Positions 37,851 through 46,241 of a stretch of DNA of 64,000 nt are shown here, piece by piece (the first letter of the stretch is position 1; each line of letters opens with the position of its first letter). The stretch is taken from positions 9,523 to 73,522 of the forward strand of contig JBGAHT010000004.1 in assembly GCA_044226035.1 (NCBI GenBank), in the 5' to 3' direction. The DNA is from Pseudoluteimonas sp044226035 (lineage in GTDB: Bacteria; Pseudomonadota; Gammaproteobacteria; Xanthomonadales; Xanthomonadaceae). The notes under the pieces are model-generated. The model ran no database searches and was not told the DNA's origin. It saw nothing but the letters and a program-made list of their open reading frames with translations. A program made the position numbers and the translations under genes.

Positions 37851-39128
37851 ATGAGCGCCCTGCTCGATTCGCTCGCGACCGGTTTCGACGGCGACGACGC
37901 GCGCCGCGCCGCGCTGGACGACGCGCTGCGCGATGGCCTGCCCGGCCCGCGCAGCGAACGCTGGAAATACACCTCGCTGCGCGCGCTGGAGCGCCGCAGC
38001 TTCGCGCCCGCCGACGCGCAGGCGCCGATCGCGTTGCCGGACGCCGCGCGGGCGGCGCTGGCCGCGATCCCGGCGCCGCGCATGGTGTTCGTCAACGGGC
38101 GGTTCGACGCCGCGCTGAGCGACCTGTCCGCGTTGCCCGCGACGGTCGTCCTGCGCAGCCTGCCCGAGGCGCTGGCCGACCCCGATCCGCGCACGGCCAA
38201 CTTCATGCAGCGCCGCCACGCGCGCGCCGACGAGGTGTTCGCGCGGCTCAATACCGCGCTCGCCGCCGACGGCTTCGTGCTGCGCCTGGCCGAGAACGCG
38301 CGCCTGGCCGCGCCGCTGCACGTCGTGTTCGCCGGCGCGCCGGCCGATGCCGACCAGGCCTGGCACCTGCGCCATTTCATCGAACTGCGCCGCGGCGCGG
38401 AGGCCACGGTCGTCGAGCACCACCTCGGCCTCGGCGACCACGCGCACCTGGGCAACGCGCTGCTGCACGCGCACCTCGCCGCCGGCGCGCGGCTGCGCCA
38501 CGTCCGCGTGCAGGACGAGGCCGCGCGCGCCACGCTGTTCGCGCGCACCGACGCGGTGCTCGCGCGCGAGGCGCAATACCAGCGACTCGACCTCGATCTC
38601 GGCGCCGCGCTGTCGCGGCACGAACTGAACGTGCGCCTCGAGGGCGAGCGCGCGATGCTGCAGGCCGACGGCGTGCTGCTGGGCGACGGCCGCCGCCACG
38701 TCGACACCCGCCTCGGCATCGAGCACATCGCCCGCGACACCGGCTGTTCGCTGGCCTGGCGCGGCCTCGCGGCGGGGCGTTCGCGCGCGGTGTTCCATGG
38801 CGGGATCGTGATCCGCGCCGGCGCCGACGGCAGCGAGGCCGCGTTGTCGAACAAGAACCTGCTGCTGTCGGAACACGCGGAAATCGACACCCAGCCGGTG
38901 CTCGAGATCCACGCCGACGAAGTGAAGGCCGCGCACGGCGCCACCGTCGGCCAGCTCGACGCGACCGCGCTGTTCTACCTGCGCTCGCGCGGAATCCCGG
39001 AAGCCGATGCGCGCCGGTTGCTGACCGCCGCGTTCTGCCGCGAGATCGTCGCCGGCATCGACGACGAGGCGCTGCGCACGCCGCTCGAAGCGGCGCTGGA
39101 ACGCGCGCTGGCGAGGATCGACGCATGA
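37851..39128 (+). CDS. sufD: Fe-S assembly protein SufD
   Basis: 425 residues, the SufB paralogue that completes SufBC2D and is needed for iron entry. N-terminal ERWKYTSLRALERR is the typical SufD opening. The C-terminal core contains GVLLGDGRRHVDTRLGIEH, IVIRAGADGSEAALSNKNLL and FYLRSRGIPEADARRLLTAAF. Its stop overlaps the sufS start by 4 bp. Confidence 0.95.
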   Translation: MSALLDSLATGFDGDDARRAALDDALRDGLPGPRSERWKYTSLRALERRSFAPADAQAPIALPDAARAALAAIPAPRMVFVNGRFDAALSDLSALPATVVLRSLPEALADPDPRTANFMQRRHARADEVFARLNTALAADGFVLRLAENARLAAPLHVVFAGAPADADQAWHLRHFIELRRGAEATVVEHHLGLGDHAHLGNALLHAHLAAGARLRHVRVQDEAARATLFARTDAVLAREAQYQRLDLDLGAALSRHELNVRLEGERAMLQADGVLLGDGRRHVDTRLGIEHIARDTGCSLAWRGLAAGRSRAVFHGGIVIRAGADGSEAALSNKNLLLSEHAEIDTQPVLEIHADEVKAAHGATVGQLDATALFYLRSRGIPEADARRLLTAAFCREIVAGIDDEALRTPLEAALERALARIDA

Positions 39129-40354
39129 GTTCCGATCCCACCGTCGACTGGAACGCGATCCGCGACGATTTCCCGCTGCTGCGGCGCGAAGTCCACGGCA
39201 AGCCGCTGGTGTACCTGGATTCGGCGAACACCAGCCAGAAGCCGGCGACGGTGATCGAGGCCGTCGACGATTTCTACCGTCGCCGCAACGCCAACGTCAG
39301 CCGCGCCGTGCACGCGCTCGGGGCCGAGGCGACCGAGGCCTACGAGGCCGCGCGCGGCAAGCTCGCCGCCTTCGCCAACGTGCGCGCCGACGACATCGTC
39401 CTGTGCAGCGGCACCACCTTCGCGATCAACCTGGCCGCGTATTCGTGGGCCTTGCCGCGGCTGAAGCCGGGCGATTCCATCCTGCTCACGCGCATGGAAC
39501 ACCATGCCAACATCGTGCCGTGGCAGCTGGTCGCGCAGCGCACCGGCGCGAGGATCAAGGTCGCCGACATCCGCGAGGACGGCACGCTCGACCTCGACGC
39601 GCTGTTCGCGGCGATGACGCCGGACGTGAAGCTGCTCGGCGTGACCCATGTGTCGAACGTGCTCGGCACCATCAACCCGGTGCGCGAGATCTGCCGCGAG
39701 GCGCGCAGGCGCGGCATCGCGACCCTGGTCGACGGCTCGCAGGCGATGCCGCACATGCCGGTCGACATCGCCGCCGTCGGCTGCGATTTCTACGCCTTCA
39801 CCGGGCACAAGATGTGCGGCCCGACCGGCACCGGCGCGCTGTGGGCGCGGCGCGAGCACCTCGAGGCGATGCCGCCCTTCCTCGGCGGCGGCGAGATGAT
39901 CCGCGAAGTGCGCTTCGAAGGCACCGTGTTCAACGACCCGCCGCACAAGTTCGAGGCCGGGACGCCGAACATCGCCGGCCACGTCGGGCTCGGCGCGGCC
40001 ACGGATTACCTTTCGGCCATCGGCATGGCCGGCATCGCCGCGCGCGAAGCCGAACTGCTGGCGCATGCGACCGAAGAACTGCGGAAAGTCGACGGGCTGC
40101 GCATCATCGGCACCGCGCCGCACAAGGCCGCAGTGATCAGCTTCCTGATCGCAGGCGCGCACGCCCACGACCTCGCCACCCTGCTCGACCTCGAGGGCGT
40201 GGCGGTGCGTTCCGGGCACCACTGCGCGCACCCGCTCATGCAGTTCTACGGCGTGCCCGCGACCTGCCGCGCCTCCTTCGCGTTCTACAACACGCACGCG
40301 GAAGTCGAGGCCTTCGTGACCGCCCTGCGCAAGGTGCGCACACTGCTCGCATGA
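39125..40354 (+). CDS. sufS: cysteine desulfurase SufS
   Basis: 409 residues, class V PLP aminotransferase fold, group II desulfurase that delivers sulfur to SufBCD. Schiff-base Lys229 sits in FTGHKMCGPTG, and the persulfide Cys367 in VRSGHHCAHPLM. Other matches are YLDSANTSQKP, FAINLAAYSW and HANIVPWQL. No sufE or sufU lies in the operon, so the sulfur-relay partner must be elsewhere. Overlaps sufD and the GNAT gene by 4 bp. Confidence 0.96.
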   Translation: MSSDPTVDWNAIRDDFPLLRREVHGKPLVYLDSANTSQKPATVIEAVDDFYRRRNANVSRAVHALGAEATEAYEAARGKLAAFANVRADDIVLCSGTTFAINLAAYSWALPRLKPGDSILLTRMEHHANIVPWQLVAQRTGARIKVADIREDGTLDLDALFAAMTPDVKLLGVTHVSNVLGTINPVREICREARRRGIATLVDGSQAMPHMPVDIAAVGCDFYAFTGHKMCGPTGTGALWARREHLEAMPPFLGGGEMIREVRFEGTVFNDPPHKFEAGTPNIAGHVGLGAATDYLSAIGMAGIAAREAELLAHATEELRKVDGLRIIGTAPHKAAVISFLIAGAHAHDLATLLDLEGVAVRSGHHCAHPLMQFYGVPATCRASFAFYNTHAEVEAFVTALRKVRTLLA

Positions 40355-40890
40355 ACACGATCGCCTTCCGCGACGCCGGGGAAGCGGACATCCCGGCACT
40401 GGTGGCGCTGGTGACCTCGGCCTATCGCGGCGACGCCAGCCGCGTCGGCTGGACCACCGAAGCCGACCTGCTCGACGGCAACCGGATCGACCCGGAAGTG
40501 CTGCGCGGCGACATCGCGCGCGCCGGCAGCCGGGTATTGCTGGCCGAACGCGCGGACGACGGCGCGGCGCGCGAACTGCTCGGCTGCGCGCACGTGAGCA
40601 TCGAGGACGGCGCCGGCTACTTCGGCATGTTCTCGGTGCGGCCCGAACTGCAGGGCGCGGGCATCGGCAAGCACCTGCTGGCCGAAGCCGAACGCATCGT
40701 GCGCGAGGAATGGAAACTGCCGGCGATGCGCATGACCGTGATCGACGTGCGCGACGAACTGGTCGCGTTCTACGAACGCCGCGGTTACCGCCGCACCGGG
40801 ATCAAGAAGCCGTTCCCCGCCACCGATCCGCGCTTCGGCCTGCCCAAGCGCGACGACCTGCGCTTCGAAGTGCTGGAGAAGGCGTTGTGA
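40351..40890 (+). CDS. GNAT family N-acetyltransferase in the suf operon
   Basis: 179 residues with the acetyl-CoA-binding motif RPELQGAGIGKHLLAEAE and the C-terminal FYERRGYRRTG typical of GNAT enzymes. The substrate is unknown. Translationally coupled to sufS (ATGA) and to the Rieske gene (GTGA), so it should be made with the Suf machinery. Confidence 0.85.
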   Translation: MNTIAFRDAGEADIPALVALVTSAYRGDASRVGWTTEADLLDGNRIDPEVLRGDIARAGSRVLLAERADDGAARELLGCAHVSIEDGAGYFGMFSVRPELQGAGIGKHLLAEAERIVREEWKLPAMRMTVIDVRDELVAFYERRGYRRTGIKKPFPATDPRFGLPKRDDLRFEVLEKAL

Positions 40891-41210
40891 GCGCGCGCTG
40901 GCTGCGCGCCTGCGCGAGCGGCGAACTGCTGCCCGGCGAAACCACGGTCGCCTGGGACGGCGACACGCCGATCCTGGTCGTGAACATCGACGGCGATTGC
41001 TACGCGCTCGAGGACCGCTGCACGCACGAGGATTTCGAGCTGTCGGCCGGGGCGTTCGACCCCGGCGCGGCCACCATCGAATGCGTGCTGCATGGCTCCA
41101 GGTTCGACGTTCGCGACGGGCGCGCGCTCAACCCGCCGGCGTACGCGCCGGTGCGGACCTACCGTACGAAGATCGAAGACGACGCGGTCTGGATCCTGGT
41201 CGACGACTGA
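40887..41210 (+). CDS. Rieske-type [2Fe-2S] ferredoxin
   Basis: 107 residues, GTG start overlapping the GNAT stop. The Rieske ligand pairs are CTHEDFELS (Cys-x-His) and CVLHGSRFD (Cys-x2-His), matching bacterial stand-alone ferredoxins of non-haem dioxygenase systems. As the last gene of the suf operon it may be an electron carrier or a client of cluster assembly. The role is inferred from position only. Confidence 0.88.
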   Translation: MSARWLRACASGELLPGETTVAWDGDTPILVVNIDGDCYALEDRCTHEDFELSAGAFDPGAATIECVLHGSRFDVRDGRALNPPAYAPVRTYRTKIEDDAVWILVDD

Positions 41211-41248
41211 AATTCCTGCGGATTTCCACATCGACTGCAATGATTGAA

Positions 41249-41335
41249 GCAGGCGGGAGGGCGGCTTCTCTCCTCCATCGCGGGTTCGGCAAAAGCCGCG
41301 CCCACCGCCCGGACGCCTTTCCGGTCGTCGCCTGC
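41249..41335. repeat. 85-bp repeat, copy 1
   Basis: Begins GCAGGCGGGAGGGCGGC and ends CTTTCCGGTCGTCGCCTGC, with 7-bp inverted termini GCAGGCG/CGCCTGC. Internal GGAGG/CCTCC and CCGGA/TCCGG pairings suggest two hairpins. Confidence 0.85.
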
Positions 41336-41458
41336 CAAGCCCGAGCTTATAGCGTCACGCCGCTATGTGCATACGCCATTCATTGCGCGCGCAAGACGCG
41401 AGAACTCGCACTCACCCTTGAAGCAGCCTTGGCCGATCTCGGGACTCGGATGAAAAGC

Positions 41459-41523
41459 GGGGATCCAGCGTCTTTGCTTTTCGACAACGAAGAACAAAGA
41501 CACTGGACTCCCGCCTACGCGGG
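41459..41523. repeat. inverted repeat with GGGATCCAGCGTCTTTG-type arms
   Basis: Left arm 41459-41476 and right arm 41495-41512 (CAAAGACACTGGACTCCC) pair with two mismatches. A small CCCGC-CTAC-GCGGG hairpin follows. It looks like a miniature palindromic element, unrelated to the neighbouring 85-bp repeats. Confidence 0.8.
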
Positions 41524-41567
41524 AGTGACGAGCAAAAGCAGATGGTCAGTGCCCATGAATGAAGAAG

Positions 41568-41649
41568 GCAGGCGGGAGGGCGGCTTCTCTCCTCCATCGC
41601 GGGGCGCATCGCACCCAACTGCACGGACGCCTTTCCGGTCGTCGTCTGC
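41568..41649. repeat. 85-bp repeat, copy 2
   Basis: Same start (GCAGGCGGGAGGGCGGC) and end (CTTTCCGGTCGTCGTCTGC) as copy 1 in the same orientation, with a diverged centre and 82 bp length. Confidence 0.85.
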
Positions 41650-41667
41650 CTAGGCCGATAGGTTGAA

Positions 41668-41752
41668 GCAGGCGGGAGGGCGGCCGTTCCTCCATCGCCG
41701 ATTCGGCTTTCGCCGCGTCCGCTGTCCGGAAGCCTTTCCGGTCGTCGCCTGC
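41668..41752. repeat. 85-bp repeat, copy 3
   Basis: Third direct copy, starting 19 bp after copy 2. Ends are conserved (GCAGGCGGGAGGGCGGC and CCTTTCCGGTCGTCGCCTGC) while the middle has drifted. Confidence 0.85.
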
Positions 41753-41839
41753 CTATTCCTATGCTATCGCTTGGCTTCCCGTCGCGATTTATCAAAGCAA
41801 GTATCGGCCTACATCCAGGAGCCTGGCGACAATAACGAA

Positions 41840-41872
41840 TTGTCATTGCGAATGATTCGCATTTGCGATTAA
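41840..41872 (+). promoter_or_regulatory. Fur-box-like palindrome and promoter of the iron-uptake operon
   Basis: TGCGAAT-G-ATTCGCA (41847-41861) is a perfect 7-1-7 palindrome, the layout of Fur sites (TGATAATnATTATCA). It sits between a possible -35 (TTGTCA, 41840-41845) and an AT-rich -10 region (GATTAAAT, 41867-41874). Iron-loaded Fur bound here would shut the receptor operon. The promoter hexamers are only approximate (spacer about 21 bp). Confidence 0.7.
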
Positions 41873-41911
41873 ATGCGACCCTCGCCCGCAACCCGCAAGG
41901 CCCGCAACCCC

Positions 41912-44233
41912 ATGCCGCCCATCCAGAGCAGGAAACACGGCCGCACTCCCTTCCAGATCGGCAAGCCCCTGGGCATCGCCTCGCTGCTGGCCGGCGGCGT
42001 GCTCGCCCTGCCGGCCGCCGCGCAGGTGGCCAGCCCGGACGGCGGCGACTCGGACCGCGCCGGGACCCTGGACAAGGTCATGGTGGAGGCCTCCCGCCTG
42101 AAGTATTCGAACGCGTCGCTGTCCTCGCCCAAGTTCGCCCAGCCGCTGCTCGACACCACGCGCACGGCGACGGTGATCGGCAGCGACCTGTTCAACGAAC
42201 AGGGCGCGGGCACGCTGGTCGAGGCGCTGCGCAACAGCCCCGGCGTGGGCACGTTCTACGCCGGCGAAAACGGCAGCACCAGCACCGGCGACGCGGTGTA
42301 CATGCGCGGCTTCGATTCCTCCGGCAGCATCTACGTCGACGGCGTGCGCGACCTGGGCACGGTGTCGCGCGACGTGTTCAACATCCAGCAGGTGGAAGTG
42401 GTCAAGGGCGCGGCCGGCACCGACTTCGGCCGCACTTCCCCGACCGGCGCGATCAACCTGGTCAGCAAGCAACCGACCCTGCGCGACGCGGCGTCGGCGA
42501 GCCTGTCCTGGGGCAGCGCCGGGCAGGCGCGCGCGATCGCCGACTTCAACCACGCGATCGGCGGAACCAGCGCGTTCCGCATCAACCTCATGGCGCAGGA
42601 CAGCGGCGTGCCCGGTCGCAACGTGGTGGAGAACGATCGCTGGGGCATCGCGCCGACGCTGGCGTTCGGCCTCGGCACCGCGACGCGGGTGTACCTCGAT
42701 TTCCTGCACGTGGAACAGGACAACGTGCCCGACGGCTTCGTGCCGACGATCGGCCTGCCGGGCTATTCCTCGCCCGATCCGGCGCGCCCGTGGCTCGCCG
42801 ACGCGCCGAAGGTCGACCGCAGCAACTACTACGGCACCGACGCCGACCACGACGACCAGGCCATCGACATGGCCACCGTGCGCGTGGAACACGATTTCGA
42901 AAACGGCCTGCGGCTGCAGAACACCACGCGCTGGGGCCGCAACTCGCAGGACTACCTGCTGACCTCGTGGCGCGCGACCGCGGCCAACCTGTCCACGCCG
43001 GACGTCGACGACCCCACGACCTGGACCATCGCCCGCGACTTGCCGACATTCAAGGACCAGGACAACACCATCCTCGCCAACCAGGCCAACTTCAGCCTGC
43101 ATGCCGGACAGGCGGGCGGCCTGCGCAACGATCTTTCCGCCGGCATCGAATTCAGCCGCGAGACGCTCAAGACCCGGGGCATCGCTGCGCTGGGCGGAAC
43201 CGCATGGCCCGCCGCCAACCTCTACGATCCGGATCCGCGCGTCGCCGGCCTGGCCTGGGGACCGAACGGCGCGTTCTCGCACGCCCGCACCGACACCGTC
43301 GCCGCCTACGCCTTCGACACCGTGCATTTCGACGAACGCTGGCAGGCCAACGCCGGCGTGCGCTTCGACCGCTACCGCACCGAGCTCGACGGCATGATCG
43401 TCTGCTCGACGACCCGCGCGCCGTTTTGCGGATCGCTGCCGGCCGGCTCGCTGGTGGCCAACGACGGCCGTTCGCGCGACACGTTGTTCAGCTGGAACGT
43501 CGGCGTGCTGTACAAGCCGGCCCCGAACGGCAGCGTCTACGCGAACTACGCCACCTCGCAACAGCCTCCGGGCGGCGCGACGCTGGAACTGAGCAACGCC
43601 GCCAACAACGCCAACAACCCGATCTTCGACCCGCAGCGGGCGAAGACCGCCGAACTCGGCACCAAATGGGAACTGGCCGGCGGCAAGCTGCTGCTGGGCG
43701 GCGCGCTGTACGACACCCGCATCGGCAACGAAGTGATCGTCGACCCGACCGACAACACCGCCTACCTCCAGTCCGGCGAGAAGCGCGTGCGCGGCATCGA
43801 GCTGTCGGCGATCGGCCGCGTCACCGACGCGTGGTCGCTCTCGGCCGGCTACACGCTCATGGACGCCGACGTGGCGCAGGGCCCGGCGGTGAGCGCGGAC
43901 GGTTCGGCCAACCTCGCCTACACGCCGCGCAGCGCGTTCACCGGCTGGACCAGCTACGACTTCGGCAACGGCTTCAGCATCGGCGGCGGCGCGCGCTACA
44001 ACGGCCGGATGCGCCGCGGCAGCGACAGCGCGATCGGCACGCCCGCCTACATCGAGGCTTACTGGGTCGCGGACGCGATGGCGAGCTACGCCTTCAGCGA
44101 GGCGTTCGACCTGCGCCTCAACCTGTACAACCTGTTCGACCGGGAATACGTCGCCGCGATCAACAAGAGCGGCTACCGCTACATCCCCGGCACGCCGCGC
44201 ACGGCGCTGCTCACCGCCAACTTCCGTTTCTGA
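41912..44233 (+). CDS. TonB-dependent siderophore receptor
   Basis: 773-residue outer-membrane ferric-siderophore receptor. A signal-peptide-like N-terminus (ending LALPAAAQVAS) is followed by a plug domain (VEALRNSPGVGTFY, YMRGFDSSGSIYVDGVRD, VEVVKGAAGTDFGRTSPTGA) and a 22-strand-type barrel ending in LLTANFRF with a terminal Phe. The ATG at 41912 is preferred to one at 41873, because the latter overlaps the predicted -10 region. The plug sequence fits the catecholate-type (Fiu/CirA/PiuA-like) group. A PiuC dioxygenase and PepSY gene follow, a typical PiuA-PiuC arrangement. Confidence 0.92.
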   Translation: MPPIQSRKHGRTPFQIGKPLGIASLLAGGVLALPAAAQVASPDGGDSDRAGTLDKVMVEASRLKYSNASLSSPKFAQPLLDTTRTATVIGSDLFNEQGAGTLVEALRNSPGVGTFYAGENGSTSTGDAVYMRGFDSSGSIYVDGVRDLGTVSRDVFNIQQVEVVKGAAGTDFGRTSPTGAINLVSKQPTLRDAASASLSWGSAGQARAIADFNHAIGGTSAFRINLMAQDSGVPGRNVVENDRWGIAPTLAFGLGTATRVYLDFLHVEQDNVPDGFVPTIGLPGYSSPDPARPWLADAPKVDRSNYYGTDADHDDQAIDMATVRVEHDFENGLRLQNTTRWGRNSQDYLLTSWRATAANLSTPDVDDPTTWTIARDLPTFKDQDNTILANQANFSLHAGQAGGLRNDLSAGIEFSRETLKTRGIAALGGTAWPAANLYDPDPRVAGLAWGPNGAFSHARTDTVAAYAFDTVHFDERWQANAGVRFDRYRTELDGMIVCSTTRAPFCGSLPAGSLVANDGRSRDTLFSWNVGVLYKPAPNGSVYANYATSQQPPGGATLELSNAANNANNPIFDPQRAKTAELGTKWELAGGKLLLGGALYDTRIGNEVIVDPTDNTAYLQSGEKRVRGIELSAIGRVTDAWSLSAGYTLMDADVAQGPAVSADGSANLAYTPRSAFTGWTSYDFGNGFSIGGGARYNGRMRRGSDSAIGTPAYIEAYWVADAMASYAFSEAFDLRLNLYNLFDREYVAAINKSGYRYIPGTPRTALLTANFRF

Positions 44234-44248
44234 CCGGAGGCGACGGCC

Positions 44249-44926
44249 ATGCTGCTGCACATCCCAGGTATCCTCGACCCGGCGCAGGCGGCGCGGATGC
44301 GGCAGCGGCTCGAGGCCGCGCGATGGATCGACGGCCGCGAGACCGTCGGCGCGCAGGGTGCGCAGGTCAAGCGCAACCTGCAGTTGCCCGACGCATCGCC
44401 CTTGCGCGCGGAACTCGCCGACGAAGTGCTGGCGGCCCTGGCCGCGAACCCGCTCTACCACGCGGCGGTGCTGCCGGCGAAGACCCTGCCGCCGCGCTTC
44501 AACCGCTACGAAGGCGGCGGCGAATACGGCATGCACGTGGACGGCGCGGCGATGGCGCTCGGCAACGGCGAATGGCTGCGCAGCGACGTGTCGTGCACGC
44601 TGTTCCTCGCCGACCCGGACAGCTACGACGGCGGCGAACTGGTCGTCAGCGACACCTATGGCGAGCACGAGGTGAAACTGCCCGCCGGCGATTTGATCGT
44701 CTATCCGTCCGACAGCCTGCACCGGGTCGAACCGGTGACGCGCGGCGCGCGATTCGCGGCGTTCTTCTGGGTGCAGAGCCTGCTCCGCGACGCGCAACGC
44801 CGGCGCCTGCTGCTGGAACTCGACGGCGGCATCCAGCAACTGGCCGCTTCCGGCGCGGATCGCGACGCATTGCTGCGCCTGACCGGCGTGTACCACAACC
44901 TGCTGCGGCAATGGTCGGAGACCTGA
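44249..44926 (+). CDS. Fe(II)/2-oxoglutarate dioxygenase, PiuC type
   Basis: 225 residues. The prolyl-hydroxylase-like fold has iron ligands His96, Asp98 (YGMHVDGAAM) and His158 (DSLHRVEPV), and the 2-oxoglutarate-binding Arg168. N-terminal IPGILDPAQAARMRQRLEAA and FNRYEGGGEYG are PiuC blocks. The substrate is unknown; members are iron-regulated partners of siderophore receptors. GGAGG precedes the ATG by 9 bases. It lies 15 bp after the receptor gene, so it is probably in the same Fur-controlled operon. Confidence 0.92.
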   Translation: MLLHIPGILDPAQAARMRQRLEAARWIDGRETVGAQGAQVKRNLQLPDASPLRAELADEVLAALAANPLYHAAVLPAKTLPPRFNRYEGGGEYGMHVDGAAMALGNGEWLRSDVSCTLFLADPDSYDGGELVVSDTYGEHEVKLPAGDLIVYPSDSLHRVEPVTRGARFAAFFWVQSLLRDAQRRRLLLELDGGIQQLAASGADRDALLRLTGVYHNLLRQWSET

Positions 44927-44966
44927 GCGCCATGCCGTCCCGTTCCCGACCCGCGACGACCAACCG

Positions 44967-45620
44967 ATGACGCCCGACACCCTCGCCCGCAAGCGCGGCC
45001 CCGCGCTCTTCAACCACCACAAGACCCATCGCTGGATCCGCCAGATCCATTTGTGGATCGGCGCATGGGGCGCGCTCGCCGCGGTGCTGTACGGTTTCAC
45101 CGGGCTGGTGATGAACCACCGGATGGGCGAAAACGCCTGGCCGCAGGGCGACAGCCGCGATGCCGGGGCGACGACGCTGCAAATTCCGGCCGAAGCGCGC
45201 ACCTCGCCCGAACGACTCTCGCTGTGGCTGCAGGAAACGCAGGACCTCGACGTGCAATCGATCCGCAAGGGCGGGCCCGGCGGTCGCGGCGGCGATGCGG
45301 GGCAGCCGCCGAAGTGGAATTTCTCCGGCGGGACCGCCGCGCATTCGTGGCAGCTCGAATACGCGCCCGGCGCCGGCACCGCCGAACTGAAGCGCAGCCG
45401 GCAGACGTTCCTCGCCGCGATCAACCGCCTGCACAAGGCGGTCGGCGGTGGCGTCGGCTGGCGGGTGCTGGCCGACAGCTTCGCGATCGCGATGGTCCTG
45501 CTCGGCCTGTCCGGGTTGTGGATGTGGGCGCGCGGGCGCAGCTACCGGCAGATGGTCGCGAGCGTGTCCTGCGCCTCGACGCTGGTGTTCCTGCTGGTGG
45601 TGGTTCCGGCGCTTTTGTAG
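44967..45620 (+). CDS. PepSY-associated membrane protein
   Basis: 217 residues. N-terminal helix (HLWIGAWGALAAVLYGFTGL) with flanking histidines (HKTHRWIRQIHLW), a periplasmic PepSY-like section with a Gly-rich loop (KGGPGGRGGDAG), and C-terminal helices (FAIAMVLLGLSGLWMWARGR and STLVFLLVVVPALL). Such proteins often act as ferric-siderophore reductases or partners of TonB receptors. The ribosome site is weak. Probably third gene of the iron operon, ending 6 bp from the convergent hutD-like stop. Confidence 0.8.
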   Translation: MTPDTLARKRGPALFNHHKTHRWIRQIHLWIGAWGALAAVLYGFTGLVMNHRMGENAWPQGDSRDAGATTLQIPAEARTSPERLSLWLQETQDLDVQSIRKGGPGGRGGDAGQPPKWNFSGGTAAHSWQLEYAPGAGTAELKRSRQTFLAAINRLHKAVGGGVGWRVLADSFAIAMVLLGLSGLWMWARGRSYRQMVASVSCASTLVFLLVVVPALL

Positions 45621-45626
45621 GCGCGG

Positions 45627-46214
45627 TCACGCCCGGGTCAGTTTGGCCAGCAGCAGTTCGCCGCCGCCTTCGAGCACGTGCCGCAGGCGGCCGTCGCCGG
45701 CTTCGAGCACCGCGCTGTCGCCGGCCTCGAGCGGCGGCAGGTCGCTGCCGTCGGCGAATGCCGCGCGACCCGACAGCAGGTGCACGGCCCAGGTGGTGCC
45801 GGGTTCGGCGAACAGCAGCATCGGCCCGACCAGCGGACGCCGCCAGAGCCGCGCGTCGAGGCGTTCGCGCCGCCACATCAGGTTGAAGTCGTGGGTGCTG
45901 CCGTCGACGAGTTCGCCGCGCGCCTTGCGTTCGCCGGCGAAGCGCAATTGGTCGTGCGGCGGCAGCAGCGTGTGCGTGTCGCCGTCGTCGAACACGATGC
46001 GCAGTCCGTTGCCAGACAGCAGCACCAGTTCGCGATCGATGCCCGGGAACGCGGAAAACTCCGCATCGCGTTCGATCTCGGCGATCGACAGCCGCCAGTC
46101 CCAGTCGTCGACGTCCGGGACGCGCACGATCTCGCGGGTCCAGCCGAGCCCGTTCTTCCAGCGCACGCGCTGGTATTCGTTGGCGGGAATGACCCGGGAT
46201 CGCGTTTCGCCCAT
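45627..46214 (-). CDS. hutD: HutD family cupin protein
   Basis: 195 residues, double-stranded beta-helix. N-terminal NEYQRVRWKNGLGWTREIVR and WDWRLSIAEIERDAEFSAFP match HutD/Ves proteins. HutD belongs to histidine-utilisation loci in Pseudomonas, where it may limit induction. No hut genes are present here, so it is an orphan and its role is uncertain. Confidence 0.85.
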   Translation of the reverse strand: MGETRSRVIPANEYQRVRWKNGLGWTREIVRVPDVDDWDWRLSIAEIERDAEFSAFPGIDRELVLLSGNGLRIVFDDGDTHTLLPPHDQLRFAGERKARGELVDGSTHDFNLMWRRERLDARLWRRPLVGPMLLFAEPGTTWAVHLLSGRAAFADGSDLPPLEAGDSAVLEAGDGRLRHVLEGGGELLLAKLTRA

Positions 46215-46241
46215 GCGCCGAGTGTAGGCCCGGGCGCGTGC

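Larger units (their letters stand above)
41211..41846. other. 660-bp non-coding, repeat-filled gap
   Basis: No credible gene lies between the Rieske stop and the TonB receptor. Short open frames here have repeat-like composition and no ribosome sites. The gap holds three copies of an ~85-bp repeat, one hairpin repeat of another family, and, at its right end, the promoter/Fur-box region of the receptor gene. Its base composition is visibly less GC-rich than the flanking genes. Confidence 0.75.

Noticed and set aside
41211..41872. Short open frames (60-220 codons) in the gap before the TonB receptor
   Set aside because: They consist mostly of translated repeat copies, lack ribosome sites and show no protein family.
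41863..44970. Long open frame overlapping the TonB receptor in another plus frame
   Set aside because: Arg/Gly-rich translation without a domain. The overlapping frame encodes an unmistakable TonB receptor.
45627..46214. Histidine-utilisation operon
   Set aside because: HutD-like protein stands alone. No hutH, hutU, hutI or hutG gene is adjacent.
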